Positions 46,017 through 57,480 of a stretch of 64,000 nucleotides of DNA are shown piece by piece; position 1 is the stretch's first letter, and every line of letters begins with the position of its first letter. Source of the DNA: Hyperoodon ampullatus (lineage: Eukaryota > Chordata > Mammalia > Artiodactyla > Ziphiidae); contig OX457061.1 in assembly GCA_949752795.1 (NCBI GenBank), positions 30,136,425 through 30,200,424 on the forward strand. The letters are read 5' to 3'. The position numbers and the translations under genes were made by a program. The notes below the pieces were generated by a model that did not search any database, was not told the origin of the DNA, and saw only the letters and a program-made list of their open reading frames with translations.

Positions 46017-46519
46017 TTTTTTTTTTTTTTAACATCTTTACTGGAGTATAATTGCTTTACAATGGTGTGTTAGTTTCTGCTATATAACAAAGTGAATCAG
46101 CTATATGTATACATATATCCTCATATCCCCTCCCTCTTGCGTCTCCCTCCCACCCTCCCTGTCCCACCCCTCTAGGTGGTCACAAAGCACCGAGCTGATC
46201 TCCCCGTGTGATGCAGCTGCTTCCCACTAGCCATCTATTTTACATTTGATAGTGTATATATGTCAGTGCTACTCTCTCACTTCATCCCAGCTTACCCTTT
46301 CCCCTTGCCGTGTCCTCAAGTCCATTCTCTACCTCTGCATTTTTATTCCTGTCCTGCTCCTAGGTTCATCAGAACCATTTTTTTTTATTCCATATATACG
46401 TGTTAGCATACGGTATTTGTTTTTCTCTTTCTGACTTACTTCACTCTGTATGATAGACTCTAGATCCATCCACCTCACTACAAATAGTTCAACTTCGTTT
46501 CTTTTTATGGCTGAGTAAT
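46017..46519 (-). mobile_element. 5'-truncated L1 3' end
   Basis: Begins with poly(T), then AACATCTTTACTGGAGTATA and the reverse 3' UTR of the same L1 group as copies A and B. It ends in the ORF2 C-terminus (the frame at 46329-46565 reads [20 protein letters not shown]). Truncated at about 46519; no clear target-site duplication found. Confidence 0.92.
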
Positions 46520-49214
46520 TAGAAACATCATTGAACCAAAAGATTTCTGATACTAAAATCATCACAGCACTAATTTATTTTGTTCAAATTATGAATCTAC
46601 TTCAAATCACCTAAAATATGCTTTTGGTCTCATGACACATTTAAATATTTAAGAGGAGTTGCATTCTATTTTCCATTGTCCTATGATATAATGAATCATA
46701 TCTAGGGGAAACAGTGATAAGGGGCAGCATAAGTTTAGGTGAAAAAAACTTACTTTTAGCTCTCATGAAGGTATCCATCTAATGGATATTCATATAAAAG
46801 AGTTTATGACTAAATAATCAATATTATCAACTTCTTAAATAGAAAACCTAACTTGTGATCACAAATGACTTTGACCAAATTTTTGTGATTCTAATTCAAG
46901 GATGCTTCCCATTCCCCTGTCCCACTTTAGAAGCTGTAGTCCCTTCAAGTCTGGTATAATGTAGAGAAAATAGACAGCTATTGGGCTTGGAAAATCTTAG
47001 GCAACTTTTACTGAGCTGAGCATTGAAATATTTCCAGATGAATATGAACTCTCTGAACATCTGGGTACTGATGTATCACCTGGAGACCTCCCTATATTCC
47101 TCAATAAATCAGATGGCATCCAAAGCTAGATAAATCCTTAACATGAAGAAAGAAGGCGGCAAAATATTCTACAGTAAATGATGTAGCAGGTAACTACTGG
47201 TTATTCATAAAGGAACACTGGTTAATAGAAGGCACTGATAGTGCCTAATCTTGGAGACCAGAAATAACAGTCCCAGGAAACTTGAGTTCAGTTTCCCTGC
47301 TCTTTCAGTAGGGAGCTTATTATAGCTCCCCTAGTTTCAGTTAACTCTCATAAAAAACTTCCCAAGCAATTTTTACATTAGAATTTCCCTTTTCTTTCCT
47401 ATAGTGACACATGCTCTTTACATTTAAACTTAAATTGTCCCACATCAATCACCTAGTAGTTCACTCTGGGCTTTAGAAAAGATACAGCTGATTCACAAAA
47501 CAAGCAGAGTGCAAAGTGGCTCTCTTCCCTAACTCTAAATTCAATTCATCATGCTGATATCTTGAAATCAGCTACTGTGAGAGTACTTTAAGCCACAGAA
47601 ATCAGCACATACTTTAAATCAGAACCCTCACCCCCAGCCCCAGGGGCTTGTCTGACCAGACCGCCACTGTTTGTAGAGTTCTATGTACGGCTAAAGCATA
47701 AGCATAGTCTGATAATCATGCACTTGGTGGCCTTGATATTAACATAGATGTTCTTAATTGGCTCTCACTGGCAGTATGATCTAGAGTCTAGACACAATAG
47801 CATAAGCAGCTTGCAAAGAAAAATGAAAGACAAATTTCCCATTTAGGAGCATTCCAAAGTGACCCACTGTACAAAGCATAGAAAACCCCCTTCCTCCCCT
47901 TAATTCAAAGGAGAAGAAGACAAAGATGAAGAATGAAGAGGAGCAGGAAACAGAGGAGGTGGAGGAGAAAAGAAGGAAAAGGAAATAAAAATAAGGAGGG
48001 TGAAAAAAAGTCGTGTCAAAAATCCTGCTTTTTCCACAGTGGCCAAAATGCATGGTCATCATTCATCCTTTGTTTCAGAGGCACTTTTACTATGGATTTT
48101 ATTTCTCCTTTTCTTTTATTTTATACCAGTATTAGAGTATCCTACAACATGCCCTATTATTAGTACAGAAGCATTCTGGACCATGCTTTGCTTCTGCACC
48201 TCAAAATCCAAGACTGTCTACTCCCTTGAGGGCCCTAAATTCCACTAATGACTCATAATAAAATGTTCTATTTCTAAGACTCATAATAAAGGATCCTCAG
48301 ATGTAAAAGAAGCAGTCACAGGCAAAATAAGATTAGATAAGAGACTGAACTTGAAGCACTGCTCTTGGAGAGATCCAAAGGTTTAAATCAGACTCAGTAT
48401 AAAGTTGGCTTTCAGAAAAGTAAATTTCTTATTAAACTGCTAGCTTGACTCCCATTTCTCAAAGACCCTTATTATAGTTTATTGCAGTTTAATACTGGTC
48501 AAATATTCACATCTTTTTAAATATATTCTATTGAGACTTTCTGAATATCAGATAAATAGCCAAGTGAGGTATCCAAATTTCTCATTCAGGCAGTTCAGAT
48601 TAGATGGTTTCATAAATTATATCAATGGTTCAGCACATACTCAGCAGTCTCAAGATACAGGATGATTTCTATAAGTCCACGTATATGTCTAAGTATAATT
48701 GGTATCCCCATGCATCGCAACAACAAGAAGGTGAAGGTGAAACATAGGTACTATAATTTGCAGTTTGCACCATATTTCAGGTGCATTTCTGTTTTGACAT
48801 TATATTCAACTTAATTGTTTTTTTCAATCAAAATCTTAATTGTATAGTTAATTAATGCTAATTAGTTGATGAAGTATTATAATCAACTGTGTACACTTTC
48901 TATTATGTGATTACACCTATACATTTCTTTAAAACTAAGCTTGTCTATAGATACCTCTAAATGAAAGTATGTAAAAAATTACCTCTAAGTGTTAATTTTC
49001 AGAAAGATCAAAACATATGAAATTAGACCTTTTATTTTGAAAACTAAATTCTAAACTCCCCTTCCCAAATCAAGAAGTTGAGACTTTTTCTCACTAAAAA
49101 ATAAGGAAATGTGATTTAGAAAATGCCTAAGCCTCCAGCCCTGTGGTAGAAAAATTTATAGTTTTAGGTAACAAATTCTCTTAAAATCCTTCATAAATTA
49201 TTTAGATCACTATT
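46520..49214. other. Unassigned DNA with purine-rich tract
   Basis: No gene or named repeat in about 2.7 kb. A GA-rich stretch occupies about 47906-48010 and produces spurious charged frames. Confidence 0.4.
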
Positions 49215-49345
49215 TCCCTAACTTGGCCATGTATCAGAATCTCTTAGGAGGCTTTTAAGAATATAGATCTCAGGATCTCTGTCTAGATCAATGGAGTCAG
49301 AACCTTTGGGGTGGAGCTCAAGAATTCATATTTTCAAAAAATTTT
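49215..49345. mobile_element. MER5A-type hAT relic
   Basis: CCTAACTTGGCCATGTATCA, GAATCTCTTAGGAGGCTTTT and TTTGGGGTGGAGCTCAAGAA match MER5A. Confidence 0.6.
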
Positions 49346-49507
49346 TTCTCCAGGTTATTTTTATGTGTAATCAAGTTTAGGAATAAAATATTTTAGATAG
49401 TTACATACTTTCTACCATCACTTGCTATCCCCACTCTCATTCTTCCACATACTCCAAAAAGCAAATCTACATAAACGTGAAGCCGAGTACCAAATTTAGA
49501 GAATTTG

Positions 49508-49663
49508 TGTTCTTTTTTTTTTTTTGCGGTGCGCGGGCCTCTCACTGCTGCGGCCTCTCCCGTTGTGGAGCACAGGCTCCGGACGCGCAGGCTCAGCGGC
49601 CACGGCTCACGGGCCCAGCCGCTCCGCGGCATGTGGGATCTTCCCAGACCGGGGCACGAAACC
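49508..49663 (-). mobile_element. 5'-truncated CHR-2-type SINE
   Basis: Antisense SINE from poly(T) through GCGGTGCGCGGGCCTCTCAC to ACCGGGGCACGA, where it stops: the A-box and first part of the tRNA head are missing. A 9-bp duplication GAGAATTTG flanks it (49499-49507 and 49664-49672), so the truncation happened at insertion. Confidence 0.92.
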
Positions 49664-49672
49664 GAGAATTTG

Positions 49673-52064
49673 AATTGGTCTGACTTAACATGTAGTTCAC
49701 AAAGTTCACTCTGGAGGCCGCTGTGGAAAAGGCAAGACAGGAACTTTTACCATCCATAGCTATTGCAACCATGATACCAGTTCAGAACTGGGTGGCTTCT
49801 GACCAGGACCTACATTACAGAGGAAACAGTGAAGATTTAAAATATGAACCCAAATCACAACGCTTGATACTCTCAATTGCCAGCTTTGATTTGTGACCTG
49901 TTGCTTCTTGCACATCAGCAACTCTTTTTTGCATCCTCTACTGTAAAAAGATTGAGGAATTTATAAGTGTTAAGTCCCTTGAACCACAATGGGATTCTAG
50001 CTGTAAAACATACAGCGAACCCGGAAGGTCATTTTGGTCATTTCTGGGTTCCACCCAGAAATTAGAGTCTGAGATAAGAACTTGAATGCAGGTAGCGGTG
50101 GTGGCAGGGGGTGAGGTGTAATGCCAGGGAACAGTACAAGGGGTGTTCTTGAGTTGGTCACAGCTGTGGGCACTGGGGCTAGATTATGCTGGAATCTTCT
50201 GAGGAGCAATGTAGAATGTGCCTCCAAATTGCTCACTGGAAGGAAAAAGGAGAAAGGCATTCATGTACCAGCTCCCATCTCCCAGTAGTCAAGGACTGCC
50301 CCATCAGATGCTTATTCTCTGGCATTCCAGTTTGCACAAGTGTGAGTGCCACCCAGTTGCTACAAGCATCCCATACCACAATGTCAGAGAAGACCTGGAG
50401 CACAAAACAGAAGGTATGCAGACAGGCAAAGCTGAGGTGCTCTCAGATTACATATTTGTGTGAAGCTGGTTGTTACAACAACAGCTGGCTTAAAACTAGG
50501 GCCAAGAAGACCAGGAGGAGGCACAAAAGTTGTCCTATACAGTCATGCATGTATCGGGAGGCTACTGTTCTGCAGTGAGCCTGCAGCTTAGAGGTATGAG
50601 GTTCCAAGGCTGAGTACCCTTATTTATGCATTGAAATATTTCCAGAGTTCTCCAAATTACCAAAAACAGCATGAAGTTATGCTCCTTACATACCGTTACA
50701 TTGGCACTCTCTGTACAGTGTCATCTCCCTTGCTCCTTATACTGTTAATTTCTTACCCCCCATTCAAGCTTTCTCCTTTCTGTTCCTATTGAGCATTGCT
50801 TTGTATTTCACCTTTAACCAGTGAGAAGCTAACTTAGCTTCAAGTGTATGGTACACCTTTAGCAAACGAACAAGATATGGAAATTATAGTTAGGGTACCA
50901 GGCACCTCCATGATAATTTTGGCATAAGTCTCCTCCCTGACTAGCATTACCTCACTGTCAAACACCACTAGAGACAATAAGAAGACTACTGGTGCTCTGA
51001 AACCAGGCTCCTTGGGTTCCTAGGGCATACAAGTAAAGTAAGTGGTGGAGTGCTTCAAGTATTTTGAAGATTCATGGTCAATGATACTGGTGGAAGAACC
51101 CAACACAGCACATTTGCCTGACTTGTTATTGTCTGCCATGCTTCTGGAAGATAGGCCTTGTTCCCCTTCGTCCCTGCTCCTAAATATTTCTCAGAGATGA
51201 TGCTACTTTGCCTGAGGTACCATCATCACCACTATGCACTTAGAAAGTCAGGTTCCCAACCCACCCCCAAGAACTTTCTAATTCCACTGTTTGGACATTG
51301 TCTCTGATGGAAGACCACTTTTCAATGTCATTGACTGTCTGCATTTGACCTGTGATCCATGTTAATCCTCTTGCCCTCAGCTTGATTGTCTCTTTATTCC
51401 CAGCAAGGCATGGACCCAGCATCTGGGAACATGTACCTTGATTCTTTGCTGGGAGATTTGTTGTTACAGGAAATTGTGCCTTTGTGTATTGCTGTTATGT
51501 GAAGGGATTCAATATTTCATAGAAACAGAATAATTAGATTCACTTATACTTTTGAGGCATTACATATTACTGTGCAGGAACTCATCAAGTTGAGTTTGAT
51601 CTAAAATAATACAAAAACAGAAAAGCAGAAAGGAATATTCATTCCCTCACCCTTCTTTTTGCAGTTCACATGAATATCCCATCTCTAATCCCACTCTTTA
51701 ATCATATTAATTACGACTCTATTTCTGTGGCAATGGGAAGAAAGTGATACTAAGGTTTAACAAAAAGGGGGGAATATTTTCATTCATAAAACTGAACAAT
51801 TAAGGGGGTATTTGACTTCAGATATGGTTTTACCCAGTGTTCAACAAGAAGCAAATAGACGTTTCTATCTTCATTTCTTGGCTTTGCTTCTACAACGTTA
51901 GATACATTTTCTGCAGAACCCCACTCCCACCCAGCAGCTATAATGTGACTGCAGCAGCTCCTGTCCCTGCATGCTTCTGTGCAGGAAAAAGTCTGAGAGT
52001 ATTTCTTAGGATTCACAGTGAAATTCTTATTGCACTTCACTGACTCTCATTAGCTTATGCAATT
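49673..52064. other. Unassigned DNA, possibly old LTR sequence
   Basis: About 2.4 kb without a gene I can support. The 130-codon frame at 50186-50578 and an overlapping one have no recognised motif. Parts read like decayed LTR/ERV DNA but I cannot assign them. Confidence 0.35.
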
Positions 52065-52545
52065 ATATCGGACTCATGGATTGAATTGTGTCCCCTTCAA
52101 ATTCATATGTTGAAGTCCTAACCCCTTCCCACCCCCAGGACGTGTGATTGTGACCCTGTTTGGAAATAGGGTCACTGCAGATTTAATTAGTTAAGGTGAG
52201 GTCATATGGGAGTAGGGTAAGTCCCTAATTCAAATGACTGGTGTCCTATTTTCCTATAAAGGGGAAATTTGCAGATACACTGGCACACAAGAAAGATGCC
52301 ACATGAAGGCAGAGATTGGGATGATGCAGAAGAACCCAAGAAATGCCAAAGATTGCCAGCAAAACACCAGAAGCCAGCTGAGAGGCATGGAACAGATTCT
52401 CCTTCACAGCTTCCAGAAGGAACTAACCCTGCCGCCACCTTCATTTTGGAACTGTAAGACTGTAAGATAATAACTTTCTACTGCTTAAGCCACTGAGTCT
52501 GTGGTACTTTGCTATGTCAGTACCAGGAAACTAATACATGCACCA
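52065..52545 (+). mobile_element. MLT1/MaLR-like solo LTR
   Basis: Well-preserved order: AAATTCATATGTTGAAGTCC, TTTGGAAATAGGGTCACTGC, CAAATGACTGGTGTCCTATT, GAGAGGCATGGAACAGATTC, TTAAGCCACTGAGTCTGTGG, ending GGAAACTAATACATGCA. No internal retroviral genes alongside. Confidence 0.75.
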
Positions 52546-53064
52546 ATCACCACGGTCAAGTGAAAGCAATACTCTGGCCAGGCTTGAGTCACATGCAGGC
52601 CCGCCATACCAGGAATGGAATGACAGCACTGGAACAGACTGAGGGAGGGGGTGAGTCTCATGGGGATGTTAGAGTTGGAGGATGAATGGAAATTGGGTAC
52701 AATAAATTTCAGCTGTCAATGATATAGTTCCCTATCTTCTATCAATTTCAGGGGGAACAGAGTTCACTTCTCTATTTATCGATGTGATAAATATTTGTCC
52801 TCTTTCAGTCTTTCAGTTACACCTGATATTTTCTCTTCTGCGCAAGGTCAAGTGTTTCTCAGGCCCTTAGAAACATTGGAAATGTCCATGATTTCCTTCC
52901 CAGGTTGAAGGTGTTAATGGAAGCAATGACAATGTAAGATTCTTGAAAAATAGTTACAACGTTATTTCAGTAATCAGAGTATTTGATCAAAATGTTTGTC
53001 CATAAAGTATGAGAGAGATTTTACTATACTAATATACCAAAGTAGTGATATGAGCATATATAGA
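52546..53064. other. Unassigned DNA
   Basis: No feature recognised. Confidence 0.4.
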
Positions 53065-53076
53065 AATTCTACAAAC

Positions 53077-53725
53077 AGTGCAAGAGGTTTCCCTTTTCTC
53101 CACACCCTCTTTTACAAGCATTTATTGTTTGTAGATTTTTTGATGATGGCCATTCTGACCGATGTGAGGTGACACCTCATTGCAGGTCTGATTTGCATTT
53201 CTCTAATAATTAGTGATGTTGAGCATCTTTTCATGTACCTCTTGGCCATGAAATGTCAATTACTCAGCCATAAAAAGAAATGAAATTTTCAGAGATGTGG
53301 ATGGACCTAGAGTCTGTCATACAGAGTGAAGTAAGTCAGAAAGAGGAAAACAAATATCGTATATTGATGCATATAGGTGGAATCTAGAAAAATGGTACAT
53401 ATGAACTATTTACAGGACAGGAATAGAAACTCAGACATAGAGAATGGACATGTGGACACGGGGCAGGGAAGGGGAAGGGGGGATGAATTGGGAGATTAGG
53501 TTTGACATAAATACACTACCATGTGTAAAATAGCTAGCTAGTGGGAACCTGCTGTATAGCACAGGGAGCTCAGCTCATTGCTCTGTGATGACCCAGATGG
53601 GTGGGATGTGGTGCAGGAGGGAGGTTCAAGAGGGAGGGGATATATGTATACATACAGCTGATTCACTTCACTGTACAGCAGAAAGTAACACAACATTGTG
53701 AAACAACTGTACTCCAATAAAAAAT
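53077..53725 (+). mobile_element. L1 3' end with 5' inversion (twin priming)
   Basis: The first part (53077 to about 53249) is L1 ORF2 DNA in minus orientation (TTCTCCACACCCTC, GATTTTTTGATGATGGCCAT). The second (about 53250-53725) is the L1 3' end in plus orientation (TACTCAGCCATAAAAAGAAA to TGTACTCCAATAAAAAA). A perfect 12-bp target-site duplication AAATTCTACAAA encloses both (53065-53076 and 53726-53737), so they form one insertion. The 3' UTR belongs to an older L1 group than copies A and B. Confidence 0.93.
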
Positions 53726-53737
53726 AAATTCTACAAA

Positions 53738-55040
53738 AAGCTAAACTTTGGAATGGTGTATAAAAAAAGGAAAAAATGGAGCTTTCAGGTTGAGAGAAAT
53801 TCTACAGAGTAGTAATATGTGTGAAGCAAGGAACTGTGCTTTAGAGGAGAGTTGAAGTCAATGCTGGTATTATTAATGTATATGTTGAGATAATAAATGT
53901 TTAGCCATTGGTATATATATTCATGAAATGGGGTATTAACATTCTGTTTGTTTTATATTTAACTCTGTAGGGTCTACTAATTTACAATTAAATTAAAAAA
54001 TCCACTAGGACTAATGAGCTAATAATTGCAAAGAACTCTTGAGCATGGATAAAAGGCAGCAAGGGAGGACAAACTTCTATTCATAAAAATCGAAACATCT
54101 GAGACTTTAATTACATCCCTTGCTAGAAGGGACTTGTAATCAGTTATGGGGACTAGCTCATTAATGATCTGCTGTGGGATTCCTAAACAACATATTGAAA
54201 GCGATTTCACTTACCAAATGTGAATATGCTTGAGAGCAGGCATTTTCTGATAATTCTGTTTCAATACAGCAGGTTCCCTTTTTCTTTCAAATTCAAAGGA
54301 TTCTAATTAGTTCTATAATATAACACACCTCTGCATTGTCAGAATTTTCATTTCAGTTTTTAAGTTGGGCAGTGAGTGTATGTTTGAGGGATATTATTTC
54401 TAGGATGGGGGAAAGGGAATAAATAAAAGAATTTCTTCAACTCTCTGGGTAAAGATAGCTATGGGACTAGGCTCAGTGAAACAGAGACTCAAATATTTGG
54501 TTCTCAGTGCTGGAATCCTGAGTTTGCCCAAAGAAGCATTGAAGGAAGTGCCAAAGTTTCTCCAACTATGGTATTTGTCGACCAAATGTTCTGGAAAATA
54601 TATGAAGAAATTTTATACATATACATGTATACATGTGTATACATAATCTCTAACCTGAAAAATTTTAAACCTACTTAAAAATGGGAACAATAGTACATTG
54701 AACACCCTTAAATTCTTCACTTTGATTCCAGCATATATATTTTGACCTATCTTTGTAAAAGTTTGAATCTAATATTTATTTGTTTATATTTATTATTTAC
54801 ATTGGAAAATGTTAATTAGTAATCTAATGTTGGGAATTTAGATGATGGCAATTTATTTTCAGTTTATTCATCTACATATTCTAATACAATGAATATGAAT
54901 TACTTATATAAATAAAACATCCCGGAAAACGATTCTTACTGAATTATTTAGAAATGCTTTCATTGGGGTGTTATTGAAGTTTCATAAATTTCATGTTATG
55001 CATTTGAATCTATGTGTAGCATCAAAATTTGTGATCAGGT
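53738..55040. other. Unassigned AT-rich DNA
   Basis: No gene or repeat recognised. Confidence 0.4.
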
Positions 55041-55440
55041 GTGCGTTACAGATCCCTGAAAAACAGTAAAAATTCAAGATTTGATTTTTCCCATATACTA
55101 GGGAGTTTGCAGGTAGGAAGTCCAGGGCTGGTACCTTGGTCCCACAAATTCATAAAATACTCAGGTTGCTCCTATATTTCTATCATCCTTATCATGAATT
55201 CCAGGTCACATGGTCTTAAGAAGTGCCCTCAGGTTCCAGTGTCAAGTCCTCATTCCAATGAGGAGGAAGGAAGACAACCTCTGCCAGTGAAGTTTGCCCA
55301 TTTAAAGGAGTTCTTTTTCTTTTTTTTTTTTTTTTCCCCAAAATCTCAACCTAATGACTTGTTCTCATATCTCAATGTGTAGAACTAAGTCACTTGGCCA
55401 TGTCAGGCAGTAAGTAAAGCTGGGAATGTAATGTTTTGCT
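55041..55440. repeat. Possible old LTR-like repeat
   Basis: CCAGGGCTGGTACCTTGGTC and, near the end, CTTGGCCATGTCAGGCAGTA with AAGCTGGGAATGTAATGTTT resemble a common old mammalian LTR-type repeat; family not assigned. A poly(T) run at 55318-55335 gives a spurious Phe-rich frame. Confidence 0.35.
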
Positions 55441-56404
55441 AGGCACAATGCCTCCTCTAAAAAAAATTGAGTGTGAAACACATCATTTTATATACCACTA
55501 AAAGAGAAAAAAAATCTCCTACCAATGAAACTATGGCATGATTTTCTTTTCATTTAGAATATTTATTTGCTAATCATTTAAAGAATACTTTTAGATTTTT
55601 TTTTTTACACTTAGACTATAGTCATATATCATGCTGTTCTGTGTCCAGGACATCGTGCATACATACACTTTTTATTTAAATGGTAAATTGTAAAAATCTT
55701 TTTGAAGACATCGTGAAAAGCAATTAAATTCAAAATGATTGGTACCAACAACACATGTAATACACTGATTATGTTGATGTGACAACAAAGTAAACAGTAC
55801 TGACCAAATTCACAGAAGATCAAGCAATGACAACTAGGTCATGATGCCTCTTGGCCAACAGTGAAGGCAAGACACCAACAATGGCAAGGCTATGGAACAA
55901 AAACAAGTTTGCCCTGGAACCAGTCAGTATGGCACCTAAGAATTAACTAGACTGCTTTTGGATAGTCAGTGGTGTTTGCAACATGACTACTTGAATCTGT
56001 GTGGCAGAACCTTTAAATTTAATTCATATTCCTTTTACAAAGGAGGTGGTGGTATTCTCTTCTAAGTAACTATTTGAGAATTGAATGTAACTACTTTCAA
56101 AAGACAAAAAAAAATCCAGAAATTAGTTAAAAGTGTTTTAGATTTCATAAGCAGAACTGAGGGAGAAAAAGCACACTGGGTCCTGAGCAAAGAAAAGAAG
56201 CATAAATTAGAGGGCAGAGTAAAAAGTGGTATTTGTTCAATGCAACCTTAACAGAGATAAAGGCTCTGGAAGTAAAGTGTACCGAGGCATTGAAATTGCA
56301 TCCCTGGACATGCTAGGGGCACATAATTAAGCTAAGTGTGAGGGGCAAGGATGCTGATAGGATAATAACTAGCTCAGTCTTCTGCTGTGATCTTGTATGC
56401 TGTC
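55441..56404. other. Unassigned DNA
   Basis: No feature recognised. Confidence 0.4.
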
Positions 56405-56490
56405 ATCAGTGCAATTAAGGTCACATAATCCATCACCTAGCAGAGTATCTGGCATATAGTAGTGCTCAAAATTATTTATTACATTGAATT
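56405..56490 (+). repeat. L2 LINE 3' tip
   Basis: CATCACCTAGCAGAGTATCT then GGCATATAGTAGTGCTCAAA and ATTGAATTAG match the L2 terminus. Confidence 0.6.
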
Positions 56491-57016
56491 AGAAAATTAA
56501 AATTTTTATTGGGATGAGGAGTTGAGAAATATCCCAGGATATTCATGAGCATTATTTTTTAGTTAAGCAGGTTAAACAGAAGCTCCTTTTAGAGATTTTT
56601 ATTTCTTGGTGGTGGTGGTAGGGGGTGATAATCAGGTTACTCCCTAACTCTGCAACCTAGGTGGGAACCAGTAGGTAGGAATAAGACATGCCCATCAAAA
56701 GCAAAGAAGCTGACTTAAATGTTACATGCTGAAAGAATATCCTAGGTGTCTACCTTCTTACAAGACAAACATGGGATGTACTGTCAGCAAAAAATGGATT
56801 CTGAACGTATACTAGATGTCATTCAATCACATTTATATGCACTTGCTCTCTGTAGCTTCCTGAATTGAATACTGTGGGAAGATAACAGAAGAGACTGATA
56901 AAGTGTAAAGAGAGGCTTGGATCTGATGACCGAGTCATCTGCACCCTACTTCAGATCCACAAAATTTCTCTGCAGCTTCGACTCCAGCATCCATAATTTA
57001 AAAATCTGCCAGGGTT

Positions 57017-57214
57017 GGGCTTCCCTGGTGGCGCAGTGGTTGAGAGTCCGCCTGCCGATGCAAGGGACACGGGTTCGTGCCCCGGTCCGGGAAGATCCCA
57101 CATGCCGTGGAGTGGCTGTGCCCGTGAGCCATGGCTGCTGAGCCTGCGCGTCCGGAGCCTGTGCTCCACAACGGGAGAGGCCACAACAGTGAGAGTCCCG
57201 AGGCCTGCGTACCA

Positions 57215-57246
<32 letters not shown>
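57017..57246 (+). mobile_element. CHR-2-type SINE with long poly(A)
   Basis: Sense full-length copy with A-box (TGGCGCAGTGG) and B-box (GGTTCGTGCCC). It ends CCTGCGTACCAC and an uninterrupted A-tail of more than 30 nt. Target-site duplication AAAAATCTGCCAGGGT at 57000-57015 and 57247-57262. The long pure A-tail suggests a recent insertion. Confidence 0.96.
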
Positions 57247-57255
<9 letters not shown>

Positions 57256-57359
57256 CCAGGGTGATTCTGATGTTCAGCAATGTTTAGCATCCTCTAGACT
57301 GGATCATTTCTAGAGTTCTTTTAGGCTTTCAAATTTCATACTTTAACACATTTATCATA

Positions 57360-57480
57360 TATTCAACAAACCTATATTTTTAATTTAACAATATATTTTA
57401 TTTAACCCAATATAACCTAATTATCACTTTAACATGTAATAAATAAATAAATAATATAATATATAAATATAAAAAGAATT
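57360..57480. repeat. Old MER-type repeat fragment, TA-rich
   Basis: CAATATATTTTATTTAACCC then AACATGTAATAAATAAATAA resembles the middle of the repeat at 31945-32110. Confidence 0.4.

Noticed and set aside
50186..50578. 130-codon frame with several Cys
   Set aside because: No recognisable family; overlapping frames of similar size; likely chance in unassigned old repeat-like DNA.
8334..57246. Regularly recurring similar 200-bp units as a CRISPR-like or tandem array
   Set aside because: They are dispersed SINE insertions in both orientations, each with its own flanking duplication.
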